39,912 nt of DNA. Origin: Cruorifilaria tuberocauda. Lineage: Eukaryota; Nematoda; Chromadorea; Rhabditida; Onchocercidae. The notes beneath the pieces were generated by a model. It saw only the letters and a program-made list of their open reading frames with translations. It ran no database searches and was not told the DNA's origin. Location: the NCBI GenBank assembly GCA_013365365.1, contig JABVXU010000493.1, positions 1-39,912 on the forward strand, given 5' to 3'. Numbering within the stretch: position 1 is the first letter of the stretch; every line of letters begins with the position of its first letter. Below, piece by piece: positions 23,401 to 36,300 of the stretch. Both the position numbers and the translations under genes were made by a program.

Positions 23401-26400
23401 ATGTAATACCATAAGAACCTAAAGCATAGATATAGCCTTTTTATGTCGTTTCATTTATCGCATTCAGAACTTTATTATGTGAACAAATTTGTTGCTACTT
23501 TCAATCAGCATGTGGTAATATAGCTTCGAAAAGTGTAGAGAAAATGAGAATTTGTGTTGTCTGCAACATGAAAAAAGATGAACAAATGTAATGGAAATTA
23601 GCAATAACATTTACAATGACCAATATTGAGAAAAAAATTCGCTAATATGGGAATTTAATTGTTCACCCAGGAATGAGATAAAATTTCGAAAAACTATATG
23701 TAACTTAGTATAACGCTATCCAAGCATTCCATATTGCTTGGGAAAATTTTCACTGAACAACTATGACGCTAAAATGAGTATATATGCACAAGAAAGCAAG
23801 CCACAAAAACGAACGAAGAAATATCTCGAGATAAGGAGAGACTGAATGTGAATGTCAACCGACTCATCGAGTCTTTTGACCTGTTTTAGAGTGCATTAGC
23901 TAAAATATAAGGAGCTAACTTGATTAATCTACTAAGTATGATTGACTTTCCCACGTAAAAAGTGCAGGATTTTCAGAAGTAAAAAGTTTTATCGTTGAAT
24001 TTGAACCGTTTCCCCAAAGCGTCCCTTCAAAAATGTTTACGAATTGACTCATATTTCTTTAATCAATGCTAAACAAAAAAGGACACGGTTTTTCTAACAT
24101 TGCAATAAAGTATTCTAAAGGTTTGATAAAAATTGTTCGCAAAAGAAATCAAAAACTCGTTCTTCTTGAACTTCGGTAACTTCACTTTTGAACAAAGGTC
24201 GTATGTATATTCATTACATATTGCACGAAACACAGCCAACTGCAGTGATAGGTAACTTCAAATATCTCCGTAAACAAGAATGTTACCAAATCATTTCAAC
24301 CCTTTCGATACTTTAACGAACGTAGCATGCGGTTCATAAAAATTTTTTCAAGCACATATGATTCATCCCTGGTAAGAAATGGTTCCTCTTCTAGAGCTTC
24401 ACTGATGCTTACTAACGTCAACCACAAAAACAATTCGTTCTATTTATCCGCTCAGCAGTAGTTTCATGTGGTTTATAATTTCCGTCAGTTGTTATTTTTG
24501 AAAAAATAAGAAAGATCCCTTCTCTCTTCTAAAAGTTTCAAAGGTTCTCAAATAAAAAAGGCAGCATAACTCTAAAATCAAGTGTGACAGTTCAACAGAT
24601 GAGAAGGCATAGGATATATGTATGAGAAAGCAGATGAAATAATGATTGGTTAATATAATCTTTCCATATCAGTATTTAATCTCATATTCTACTACTTTGA
24701 TACTATGGATCACAAGTTTTTATATTATCACTGATTACTTCGAAAATTTGTGTTATGAATTTATATTATGAATATACACATTTCAAAATTTTAATTTGGA
24801 AGATAAAATGTGGATTAGAAAACTGAAAATAAACCTTGTCTGCAGAATGCTTCCCTTAGTATTTTTCGTCCCAAGACCAACAGCCACGCTGTATGGTATT
24901 CCTGGAGGCGGTGGTGGTGTGGCTGGTGGCGGCGGTGAACTCAGCGAACTTTCACCGCTCACTTGGCTAAAAAACTTTTTTCAAATTTTTAAAACGCAGA
25001 AAAAATTTGAAATAATTTTTAATTTGAACTTGTCAATAATTTGTATTTATTTTCTCTTGATTTCTTTATTATTGTTCAACAAACAGCTATTTGCTCTATC
25101 ACTATCCTTATTTAAAATTCAAATATAATACGTTTTAAACTTTTCATTAATTAGTAACAACATTAACCACTGTGTTGCTGATTCCTTTCACTTATGTTTA
25201 TCTCTAAGTTCATTTTTTGTCTAAGTTTTTAGTTAGAACACTCCTGAATGCTGATTTACAATTAAGTTCTTGGATCTGCAGAATCCAAACAATAATCAGA
25301 CAACATCGATTGAAAAAAATGGTAGAGAGTGAAAAGGCGTATTTCTATCATTAAAGTTGGTTAGACATAATTAAGCATCGTTAAACTTGAGACAGTCCAA
25401 TATCAAAAAACTAGAAAAAAGAAAGCACTGTGACATTTAATCATCAGGATTTCTATCAATTAAGATGGCGCGTCTTCGATAGCATAACTGGATGTTGGTG
25501 GATAGTAATGCTATTAAAGATGATCACGATGTTAAATCGTTCTCGGCGGGCCCTTAATTTAGACTTTTGATTTTAATGTTAACATTCACAAAGTCGCCAA
25601 TAACTCTCAAATCACACTATTCAAAGATACAAAAAATGATTGCGGAAAAAATGATAACTCACATATTATGCTATTTTATAAAAAAAGACATTTCGAATAT
25701 TAAAAACTTAATTTTTCAAGGCACTAGCAAAATTAGTTTTTTAATATTTGAATACCTTTTTGAGATCATAAAAATTTAGCTTCATACTTCCCAATTTAGA
25801 TCTAATTAAAGTTCAGTTATAAAGAACAATCGAAAATATTGCACAAACCTGCAAAGTATTTTCAAATTAGGTATGTTAACGTTATGGATATTTAGCATGG
25901 TAGATTGGAAAAATACACATATGTATATGTATATCTATGCACACATATACGGTGGAATATGTGAATACAATTAATATATATACATATATGTCGATAAATG
26001 AGTACGCCACAATAAAAAGTAAATATAAGATATGCTCCTGGCAATGTAATATCGCGCCAGTTTCAGGAGATCAACAAAAAAAAAGATAATAATTGATTGC
26101 TTGAATATAGGATCTTTGAGAGGGATATGCTCGTTCCCTAAACAGCTCCTCTATTTCCTAATATGAAGCACATCTGGTTCGTCACCCTACGTCACCCTTG
26201 TGTAGTAGTCTTTCTTCACAACAAAATGAAATATAAATTTTTTTAATGCGTAAAACATATGAATTTGTATTTTAACTCTTTGATAAAGATAATGAAACCA
26301 CATACTACTTTACTTTGCAAAATTAGGAACTACCGACCTATATAGAAATAAATGGGAATTAATTACATCTAAATAATTTCGATTTGTTCTTAGAATATTA

Positions 26401-28950
26401 AAATTTGTATCCAAAATGTTGATATTCTGTGCAAGAGAAATGATATAAGGCTATGAATCTTTTCCACTTTCTAGTGTTCCACGAATCAAAATTTTGAGAA
26501 GTTATTTGTCTAGAAATTACAGAAAATAACCAAGCATATACTAACTTGGTAAGTTTTAACGGAGTAGCTGGTGTACTTCTGCTAACTGATGTTTGTCGTG
26601 TCAGGAGTGCACTAGGCTCGCCGCTCAAATGTCTTTGTTTTGTTGTGCTATCGTCCGTTTCCTAAAGAACATTACTGACTCGAAGTATGGATAAATTAAT
26701 ATCTACTAATGAACAAATTTTCCTCATCTGAAAAGATATTTATCCAAGATATCCTATGAAACTGATTTATTTTAAGTAAAATATTTGGAAAGGAAATGAA
26801 ATGTTTAATTGGGTTATAAGGAACCTTCGGTAAAACTGGTGCAGGTGATGGAGCTGGTGATATCCTACCATCGATATTGTTCTCCATTTTTTCATCGGAA
26901 TCAGCTGAACCAAAAATAGCACCACCTAACTGCGGCGTATATGATTGTAAATCTAATTCATCATAAACTCCTGAAAATTTAAATCATTTTTCTATGTACC
27001 AGCAAAAGATTACAAGTATTAAAAATTACTGAAAAGACTTCTAAAAATAAGGAAATCAAAAGAATTTGGTCTTCCCAACAGGCTGATAGTACTGAAAGGC
27101 AGACATATTTCTGCTCACAAATTTGCTTATTCAGAAAGCTTTAAACAACTACCTGTTGTTTCGGGATCAAATGATTCAGGATCACTTTCACTTTCGGGAT
27201 CCAGAGATTCAATGTACATTTCAAAAGGTTCTTTTAATGCATCGATTACTCTCTTGCTTTCCAACGTTTCGTTATTAACAAGCCTCATACAAATTTCTAA
27301 CTTTGACACATGAAATCTTATCCGTTCCAGATGTTTTCTCAAATCATCCAGTCGTTTCAATTTCTATAAAGGAACTCTTATTGCAAGCAAAGCCTCGATG
27401 CATTTCACATTAACTGCTAGCAATCGTTGCTTCTTATTTGAAATAAAAATTTTGAGGGAAACCGAATTACTTCCAACTTTTCACTCCGTTAAATTACTAA
27501 TAATACATATTATTAGATCTTTCATTTCCTGGCTTTGTTCTTTTCTATGCTCATGTAACATGTAGGAAATTATTGGAAGTTTTGCAACAGTTGGAAAAAA
27601 ATGATTGTACCTATCAATAACACTATTCCTCCTTTCAATTCCTACTTTTATCAAAAAAACAGAGAATTTTCCTATGTGAATGGTTAGAGTCAACAATATC
27701 ACCAAGGAAGAGGTACAACATGTAAAAATTTGCTAAAAAAATGTGACAATTCTTCCATGTTGCCGAAACAAAAAAAAAAAAAAAAGAATTATTGAATTAT
27801 TGAAAAAGCGTGGACAAAAAAAAATTTCAAACCCAAACCTCTTTCTCGCCTTTCTTTGGATCATCTCTTTTACCTTTCTTTCTCGTTTGATCGGCTGTTG
27901 ACAAAGATTCGATTTGTGACTCAGTTTTATCGGCTTCGTCCTCTAGATATCGTATTTGGCACTAAAAATTACTGTTAAAATATTGGTAAGATTTAAAAAT
28001 CGATCAACTAATTTTGGAATCTTTTGGAAACTGTGAAATATCTAATTATCAAAACCTGCAACCATTCTACAGTTTCCGTTTTTTCTTTTTCCCGCGGATC
28101 AAGCTTTTCTTCGGCTGATAATCCCTGTTTGCTGTGTGGTTTGGTTTTATTTTCCCTTTCAATATCTTTGAATTGCTCCATCCTTTGTTCTATCAACTTC
28201 CGATAAGAAGTCAATTTATCCTTATCCTAGAAAAAATCAAAATAAATTTACCAGCATTACAAAAGTTCAAAAAAAATGTAAAAACAGCCATCAGAATTTA
28301 TCAGCATAGCTTAACTATTTACAGTTCGTTACTAACCTGAATATTTCACGTGTTTCCACATATTAAATATTTCATTATCTCCATTAAAAGAGCTAAAAGG
28401 CAGTGCATGAATTTCGCAAAACCCGAATATATTAATATATTTTCAAATTACATAAAAATTATGATATGTATAAAGAACAACCTTGATATCGGATGAATTT
28501 TGCCACCCCTTGATTTGATCTCTTAATCTTTGCAGCTTTTTAATTTCTTTTTTTAAATCATCCTGAAACATTCTTCGGTAACACCTGATTTGCACTAATA
28601 GACCAATATACTGAAACTATCTGTTCGACACCAAAATAAAACTCAATAACATCTCCAATGTTCAAATACTTTTCATTCATAAAAGCTTCAAAAGCTTCAA
28701 GTGAAAGATAGACCTGAAACTTCTCTCTTTGATTATCACTATTTGCTTCCTGCATTTTGGCCATTGTTTCTTCGAATAATTCGACTCCTTCCTCCACCTG
28801 TAACAACATTAGATTATTTTCATCTTAAACTAAGTGAATAAAATATTTTTCAAAAAAGGCTCTAAAAATGACTTACAACTAAAAGCAAAATCATATAACC
28901 TTTTTGAAACATTTATCAATTTCGTTGAGCAATTTCCGTTTCTCAGCCAT
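17470..28950 (-). CDS. CNOT3: CCR4-NOT transcription complex subunit 3 (CNOT3/NOT3)
   Basis: Fifteen exons, all in phase, give 773 residues: 28900-28950, 28714-28797, 28482-28562, 28056-28226, 27839-27961, 27153-27363, 26825-26970, 26546-26661, 24835-24966, 22849-23128, 20671-20796, 19122-19430, 18237-18503, 18009-18134, 17470-17568. The N-terminal NOT3 coiled-coil domain (about residues 1-230) opens [14 protein letters not shown] and contains [19 protein letters not shown] and a KLDPREKEK segment. The middle (about 240-610) is low complexity: proline runs, Thr6, then glutamine blocks (about 400-444), then a Ser/Thr/Ala-rich part with TLKSMAAQA. The C-terminal NOT box (about 611-773) holds [45 protein letters not shown] and ends [12 protein letters not shown]. 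Length is close to human CNOT3 (753). Known role: with NOT2 it forms the CCR4-NOT module that tethers the deadenylase complex to RNA-binding and decapping factors. The longest introns (1.2-2.1 kb) interrupt the disordered middle; I saw no nested gene in them. Confidence 0.97.
22911..23048 (-). repeat. CNOT3: Coding CAA/CAG repeat (polyglutamine) in CNOT3
   Basis: Within exon 10, minus-strand CAA triplets with occasional CAG encode several glutamine blocks broken by single Pro, His or Leu residues. The longest uninterrupted block has 11 Gln. Most triplets are CAA, with CAG interruptions, so the tract is an impure repeat. Confidence 0.9.
25920..25995. repeat. TATG/ACAT-rich simple sequence
   Basis: Imperfect ATATGTATATG and ATATATACATATATG words in a CNOT3 intron; degenerate microsatellite. 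Confidence 0.55.
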
Positions 28951-28973
28951 TGATATGCACTTGACAGTTGGCT
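28951..28973 (-). other. Probable trans-splice acceptor before CNOT3
   Basis: On the minus strand ATTTTTTTTCAG is followed by a 21-nt leader and then the CNOT3 ATG at 28950. No coding exon lies upstream, so the acceptor is best read as a spliced-leader (SL1-type) site; a 5'-UTR intron reaching the G+C-rich patches at 29.2-29.5 kb or 30.9 kb is the alternative. Confidence 0.6.
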
Positions 28974-29169
28974 GAAAAAAAATATTTCTGTTCAAATTCA
29001 TTATAAAAAACATAGTGCAAATTGAAATCATCGAATTTTTTTTGAATTTTTCTGTCTAATTCAAAACAGATTACGGTTTACGAAAATCCTGAACTTGAAT
29101 AAGAAAGAAACAGACTTTTTCTTTATTTCTTTAAAGAAGGAAAATTAAAATCATTAGAGGAAAGAATAC

Positions 29170-29500
29170 CTAATTACAGAGGTACAAGATACAAATGTAT
29201 AGAAATGAGATCGATAAGTGATGAAAAACAGGGCCTCGCGCTGACCGCTTCCAAGCATTCAGCGGTGGGCAAAGCCTTTGGATGTAGCAGTAGCAGAAAC
29301 AGCAAATGAATAATTCCCAAGTTCAACAATTCCAGCTGTCTTACTCCTGCGACCAATAACAGCTTCTTTCGTATGATATATTACAGTAATAAATTTTTAT
29401 TATTATTATTGTTACTACTACCGTTGTGGCCACCGCACAAAATTTGTCGGTGAAATCAATAATGCAAGCTTTGATTGTAACGGGAGACTGAAAACAATGC
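29170..29500 (-). other. G+C-rich exon-like patches, not a defined gene
   Basis: Two minus-strand patches have composition unlike the surrounding DNA. One (29430-29490) follows GTTTTCAG. The other (29215-29343) follows ATTGGTCGCAG and contains CAGCGCGAGGCCCTG. The second has one frame open for about 60 codons with a hydrophobic stretch (IIHLLFLLLLHPKALP) but no ATG. If the first patch ends at its GTAGTA donor, a different frame runs through both and ends in TATSKGFAHR. They could be 5'-UTR exons of CNOT3, a small unrecognised gene or a noncoding RNA. Confidence 0.3.
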
Positions 29501-30900
29501 ACAGAAAAATATTGTCTTATGGAACAATGGTTTATGTAATAGACAATAATAATTAAAGCAATCAAACGCTATCCCTCATTAATAAAGTATCAGGAATAAT
29601 CAAATAGAATTTAAGACAGAAAAACATCATAAGCTCCTTCACGAAAATCCTAAATACTTTTGCTATGAGCTAAGAATCTACTTATTATAGAAAATCTGGA
29701 ATGATGAAACGTAAATAAGTTCCAGCATTATCAGATTATAATATCAATGATATGCTAAAGACCAGACAACCTTCATTACGAATGAGAATTGTTGTGTGGA
29801 TTAAACGGAAAAAGTTTCTTCTAATAATGTCTTGTGTCCATTGTGGAGAAAAGCCATACATGCCAATATCGATGAAAAGTTAATTTTTCATTCCACACTA
29901 CTATATTTCTGAACAAAAGATCGAAATTTCAAATGTTACTCAAAATTTTCATTTTATATTGTTAGTAAGTAGTAAATTTTAAAAACCTACCATTAAGAAG
30001 CAAAAATACTAGCAGGAAGACAAACGGTAAAGAGATAATAATCATTTAAATGATTAAGAAAGAAAATGATAAAGATGTAGGATGATGATAATGCACAAAT
30101 TAATATCAAACAAACAATAATGGCATAAATAAGGAATATTAATAGGTAACGAACGTGCCTTACAAGATGTGAACAAAACCTTGCTAGGTACACTGACTTC
30201 TTACAAAATAGCTACCGATATATCCACATATTACCATTGTCTGAATATGTTCATTTCCAGAAGACGAATAATCTTAAATTTCATCTTCACAAATAATGTA
30301 CTATGTATGTAGCGATTAAAATTTATTCAGTTACATATAAAAAACCAAATAACAAAATTTTGAACTATGTCGTGTTACGGACAAAAATGGAAATTCCAGG
30401 AAAGTGATGTCCCATGATGATTTATTATTCTTACACAACATCACGTAAGTTAAAACAGAATTGAAAGTGTGAAAAAAATTTTCAACCAAATAATGCATGA
30501 TGAAATATTATATTATTTAAATGCATGCATGTACGTAACAATTAATTTTTGGAGCAAAGATGAAAAATACGAATAATGAGTACCGAAAAACATCTTAAAT
30601 GAAATATTTTAAAGAACAGTCAAATCTTACCGTATTACCGTAAATTAATTTTTACACTGAACTTAAATTAAAATTTTAAGAAACTTAAAATAGAAAACTT
30701 AAATAAAACTTAAAATAAGAAAACTTCAAATTTCTAAAAAAAAACAATTGAATTCTATATTTTCATTAAAGTAAGAAAACCTCATTTATAGAAGTTATAT
30801 TGAGCTTTAAGCATGTAGAAAAATCGAATCATGTAAACTGATATTGAAATTCAAACTACAACAAACTTTTCTCATTTCAAACAATCAATAACTGATCACT
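29501..30900. other. Intergenic, no gene seen
   Basis: Open frames here lack ATG starts or splice context; one hydrophobic 66-codon frame (29993-30193, minus) starts at GTG and looks spurious. No repeat family or RNA gene was recognised. Confidence 0.45.
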
Positions 30901-31050
30901 GGCGTTTTATCGAGTTGATGGCCGCGGCCCTAAACATTTTCGCGGTAAAAACGGACGCGTATTACTGTCACGTTTTCAAGATCGGAAAAGATTACGGTGG
31001 TTGTGGAGGGGTCAAGTTTGTTCATTCTCTTTAGCCTGATTTCCTCGTGG
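30900..31050. promoter_or_regulatory. G+C-rich island with palindromes
   Basis: This stretch is near 50% G+C in a 30% background and contains several CpGs. It holds the perfect palindrome GGCCGCGGCC (30920-30929) and the near-palindrome TTTTCGCGGTAAAA (30937-30950), which resembles an E2F-type site. It lies about 2 kb upstream of the CNOT3 start and could be its promoter and transcription start region, upstream of the trans-splice acceptor. A 38-codon plus-strand ORF (30918-31034, MAAALNIFAVKTDAYYC) and a minus-strand ORF of about 30 codons both cover it; neither has clear support as protein. Confidence 0.4.
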
Positions 31051-32232
31051 TGATTTTTCTTCCGGATTAATAGCTTGATTCATTTCCGAGATGATTGCTT
31101 AATCCTTTTCCGGCTAAACAGCACTATATCCTTCCATTAAAATAGCTTAAACCTTTGCTGCTAGCAAAACAATCATCCATTTTCTCAAGAGTTTAGCAAT
31201 TACTCAATTCTTGAAAATGTAGTTTGTTTTCACTTTCTTTTCTACACTAACGATTCATATATTTTATTTTCTCCATTTTCTCCATTATATAATCAATTGG
31301 ATTCCAGAAATAATCCCGGAATTTTCATGTTAATTTTCAGTTCCTCTCATCCATTTGTTTTTTAAACAGAAATCAAATATGTTACTTTCAATAATAGCTT
31401 ATTGAAAAATCTGGAAGGAAATGTTTTCAAACATTAATAAGCTCCCTTCGGACTCATTTCCAGACTCGACTTGCTCCTTTGGCATAATAGGTGTCAAAGA
31501 ATCGATAGTCGAAGGAAAAGAAAGAGTATATTTATCGTCTGTCACATATCAGTATCATCCTATTCTCTATAAGATTTCCCTGATTTGATAATATAACTAA
31601 GTTTTTAAATGCTAAAATAAATCTCTCATTTGGAAAATTCCATATCAATCGAAGAATCTCGAATTAATAGGAAAAAAGACTAGTATATGGATATTAGATT
31701 ATTGATCTGTGGCATCACATACTTCAAAGCATTACTGCTGTAATTTAGTGTCAAAAGAGTGCAAGGTATTATGGTGTAAATGAGATTTACCATCTTTTTT
31801 TTGGAAAATTTTTCCAAAAATCTTACTCCACATTCCAGAAAAAATTATTGCAGAAATCTTACTTCATTGTTTCTATACGGTATTTACCTTACAGTAACCA
31901 ATGCCATACAGTAACCGGTGATATTACGGTATTTTACTTATGTTGTTTAAATTTTTTATTGATTTTTAAGGAAAAATAAATTGAATATTTTAATGTTATA
32001 TTAATTCTCAAACAGGAAAATGTGTTCGTTTTATTGTATTAGAAAGAAAATGTCACTTCCTTTTTTTCCTTTTTTATTCTTTCAGCATTTCTTTTTGTCT
32101 GTCGAAAGATTTCATATTTCATTTTTTCTGAACAGACAAGGATGAAATTGAAAAGGACGAAATTCGATATTTTGATTCGTATTTAAGATTATTAATAGGA
32201 GCATTGATAGAATTATTTTGTGCATGAGAGAG
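31051..32232. other. Intergenic, no gene seen
   Basis: No exon-like segment with paired splice signals. There are several TACGGTA/TACAGTAA words near 31880-31930 and a polypyrimidine stretch at 32060-32100; nothing more was recognised. Confidence 0.45.
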
Positions 32233-32544
32233 TTAATTATTTCTCCTGAAAGGAATGTTTCTGGTTGAAGTTCCATTCCACTCAAAAGAATCAAAATGCA
32301 TCGATGTATTCAAATAAATGATTGATATAACCTGATGCTGTAATGTAAACCTGCTTGAAAAGGGTTTCTTTTTTTCAGTAATAGAGTTCATCAAACAATA
32401 TATCTTATCAGCATACGGTCTACAACTAAATGACAGATTCGGTAAGTTTAAAATCAAAAAATCGAATGATAAATTTGGCGAGCAATCAAGTGATAAACTT
32501 GTGAGCAGATCATTATCATTAATTTTGATGATGCAGTTGTGCAT
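32233..32544 (-). CDS. Hypothetical ORF, 103 codons
   Basis: Minus-strand ORF from ATG at 32544, placed two bases after the acceptor-like TTTTTATTTAG, to a TAA at 32233. It reads MHNCIIKINDNDLLTSLSL, contains a Leu/Asn/Ser-rich middle (SFDFLILNLPNLSFSC) and ends in FEWNGTSTRNIPFRRNN. With a TTG at 32628 the frame stays open for 131 codons, which is long by chance at this base composition. No signal peptide and no known domain; CAG|GTTATA (near 32333) is a possible internal donor. It could be a single-exon gene, a first exon, or chance. Confidence 0.3.
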   Translation of the reverse strand: MHNCIIKINDNDLLTSLSLDCSPNLSFDFLILNLPNLSFSCRPYADKIYCLMNSITEKKKPFSSRFTLQHQVISIIYLNTSMHFDSFEWNGTSTRNIPFRRNN

Positions 32545-33368
32545 TGCTAAATAAAAATAACGGTTAAATGCGATCTTTCTTTCTCTTATTCGAAAAAGAG
32601 ATAAAAACTTTTTCGAATAAAAAAACAAAAATAATCATCGATCAAGAGAGTAATAATAAATCTAATCACTAATTATGATGCATTAATTAAGTTATCGATA
32701 GATACGGAAAACAGAAAGCGATTTACCGTTTATTATCATAATTTATCATGAAGAGACGATTCATGATTGATAATGAAGAATTCATGAATTGATAAAGATA
32801 TGTGAAAGATTTTACAAAAAGAGTTCCTAACTGACAAAGCTAGTTAAACGGAAGTAAAAAAAGCTAATTTACAAATTCTTTATAATTTTTCCTGGATTAT
32901 GAAACAATATTAGCGATGTTTACTCTTTCATTTGTTAACAAAAATAAATTTCTTAAATGATTTAATAACCTTTTGTTTGTTTACAGGAAAATTTTCTCAT
33001 TTGTTTATAAAAATTCCTTCATTAATAATGTGTTTTAGGGAAAAATTTTTGGAATAATTTAACTAATAATTAAGCCTTCCATTTGTTTATAAAATTTAAG
33101 CATTACTAACTGTTTATCATAAAATTTACGTAATAATTTTACAACGCGAAGAAAAGCTTAATTACTAATCAAATTATTCTCAAAATATTACACTTTTTTA
33201 AGTTGTTAATTAGGTAACTTATATTTAACTTATGCTTACTGTTTTTTAAGTTTTATCAAGTCGTATTTTATATTTTACTTTTGGTAGGTTATTTTTTTAA
33301 AGATTGCTTATTTAGTATTATTTTGAATAATTATCAAATTATCTGGTAAATTTGAATACAGTCAAATT

Positions 33369-36300
33369 TCATTCCGTTTTCATTTTTGATAATAATCTTG
33401 GTAATTTTGATAGTAACCAACGAAACACAGCAAATATCAAGCGATAACTACAGTAAAAAATTAAAATGATTAATAATATTGCTGGTATGATAATATCCAA
33501 GAGATAATACTGATAAAAGTATAAATCATTGCATGCAAAATCAAAAATTTCAAGTGGCCCAAATTCGATCGCATATTCTATCTGTGCAATAAGGCCTTCA
33601 CGAACTGATATTGGCTTATCACGGATCATTCCAGCCATTTTATTAGCTTTCATTTTATATCTAAAATTATCATACTATAATTTTACCAGAACATTACATT
33701 CACCTAATTATGGAATTATGATAGATTATAATTGATAATCGTTAACCATAACTACTATTATTACTGCAAGTGATAAAATTGTTAATCTTCATAAATGTAT
33801 AATTTTTGTTTTCACTAAGCAGTAATTCTATACTTGTTATTGTTGCAATTAAGTAATGTTTTAATGGATTAAATAATAGTGTATCAATAATATCAATAAA
33901 TAATATAATCTCATTTGTTTTCTTTTTCTTCTTCAATTTAACAACTGTTTTCATATTTAAATATTATATTTGTGGAAAATTTGATATCTTTGATTATAGT
34001 TCAATTGTTCGTCAAAAGGGAACAAAATTTCATCCTAGAAAAATTATTAGTATTGGTAAAGATCATCCGGTTTTTGCTGAATTAGAAGGATGTATTAAGT
34101 TTAGGAAGTCAGCAAATAAAAATGTTTGTAGCAAAAAAGCAATATAAAAGGTAAGTAATTAAGTAATTATTAAACTTACATTTTCGATTGTATCATATTA
34201 TCCAAGGCATTTGCTAAATTTTCCTCTGTAATAGCTAATTTATCAATTATGATTGCAATTTTCGCATGTTCTGCTATACGGCTACTACGTATTTGATCCG
34301 CGGAAAAAGGTAAACAAATAAGCGGTACACCAAAATGTGCTGCTTCCATAACTGTATTCGAATCACAACATGTTATTAGTACTTGCAAATTTGGATGCGC
34401 TAAAAGAAAAATAATCATATCGGTTGGAAGATAAGTAATTATTTAAAATTTCTAATTAATTAATGCTAACAAGTAATATAATCGTAAATGAATTATGATT
34501 TTATATAAGTTAAATTTTATCATATTATATTAATATTAGTATTGATTGAAATTACTTCACATTCCTCTAATAATGTATTATAGAATGGAATAATAAATTT
34601 GATTATAATCTTACCAAGTAAATCTTTTTGCGGTATCCAATTTTTTTTAATTACATTCGGAATATCAACCAAAAAAGCATTATCAATTTCATAATTTAGG
34701 AGGAATGTTATCTAAATCATTTATTATAATCAATAATGAGTTTCTTGATTACTGTAGCAGTATGCTAATATACATAGTAATACTTGAAATGATACAGTAT
34801 GTCAGTGTTACGGTAAAAATCCACATATTTGATAAATAATTCTTTCTTATTCGTTTTATAATATTAAATTTAATTACAATTTTTTGTCTTCCTTTAATTA
34901 ATGATTTAGAAAATTTTATATTTTGCTTTGGAAATACTTTGCAAATAGAAAATGAAGTGAAGATTATTATGTTCTTCAATATATACCTTTGGAAATTTCT
35001 TAAATACATTAATTAAATTGTTATTGATATTTGGGAAAATTTGATTAATATTTGAAACAGTGCCAAATGATACCATAACAATACCGTTTTTTGCTTGATC
35101 CATTAATATCAGGTAGTCCTAAATATGGAAATAGATACACAGATAATATGAAGTATTTTCTGATCATGTAATATAAATATTATTTATAATAACATTCGAA
35201 TTCATCATTTTTATAAAAAAGTAAAATATTTTTTCAAAATTTGCGAAAAAAAAAGATACATTTAAATTAACTAATACAATTTTCTATTAATAATATAATT
35301 AGCAAACATATATTTTATGTTTATTTATTAATTTATAATTGAAGAGAGGAAAAATAATGATGAAGAAATTTGAGATTCAAAATATGATTTTATTTTAAGA
35401 GATGGAAATTGATACATCTTTCTGTTACAATGTAGGATCAATCACTTACTTGATCAATCGATCATGACGGCAAAGAATGAAATTTTAATTTTTATCTGAA
35501 CTCTAATATAAACTAAAGCTTTATCTTGATTTGAATATAATTCAATATTGTTCAATCAATCAATATTTCTATTTTTTCTGTTTTGCTGTTATTTAATATT
35601 TATTATTTATGAAGTAATTCTATTTTCAAAATTAAATTTCATTTAACCTCTTTCAATGGTTCAGGTTTATCTAATGCTATTCCACCAATAAATACAATTT
35701 TTTGGCCAGTTAACCGATGGAACTGCATTAATTCTTCAGAATTTATGAATGCCAGAGAGCTTCCTCTAATTGCTTCCTGAAAATTATAATTAAAATATAA
35801 CAAATTCTGATAATACCATTGAAATTTTCTAATTCTTAATAAATATTAACTTCTGAAATGAATATGTTAAAAATTTACAAAAAGGAAGAATTAAAATACA
35901 AGTGATTTTAAATCATTTTACACACATGCACATTCATGAACATACCGGAAGATGAAAATCATTAGGTAGATGTCCATGTAATCTTCGGTGTATTTCCGGA
36001 AATAATAAAAAATGATGAAGAAAAAAAATTTGCATATATGATTTGAAATTGATTAGTCTTTCAAAATAATTCATTTCATTCGGCAGATCATATGATAATG
36101 TTGCTAAAAATTATGAAATTAAACTAGGAAATGATAACGGGAATGGAAGAATGATAAAATGATATTATAATTACAATTTATCAAATTATTTTCATTTTTT
36201 GATTTAAAATTAGAGAATAATTTAATTCCATCTAAATTTAAAATATTTCATAGGAGAATAATATGATGATTATGAGAATTGATGATATTTTGATTAACTT

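Noticed and set aside
24796..25128. Plus-strand 110-codon ORF with a Gly-rich stretch
   Set aside because: It is the complement of CNOT3 exon 9, whose proline codons read as glycine on the other strand; the rest is A+T-rich intron.
29993..30193. Hydrophobic 66-codon minus-strand ORF
   Set aside because: It begins at GTG rather than ATG, has no splice context, and T-rich DNA easily gives Phe/Leu/Ile-rich frames.
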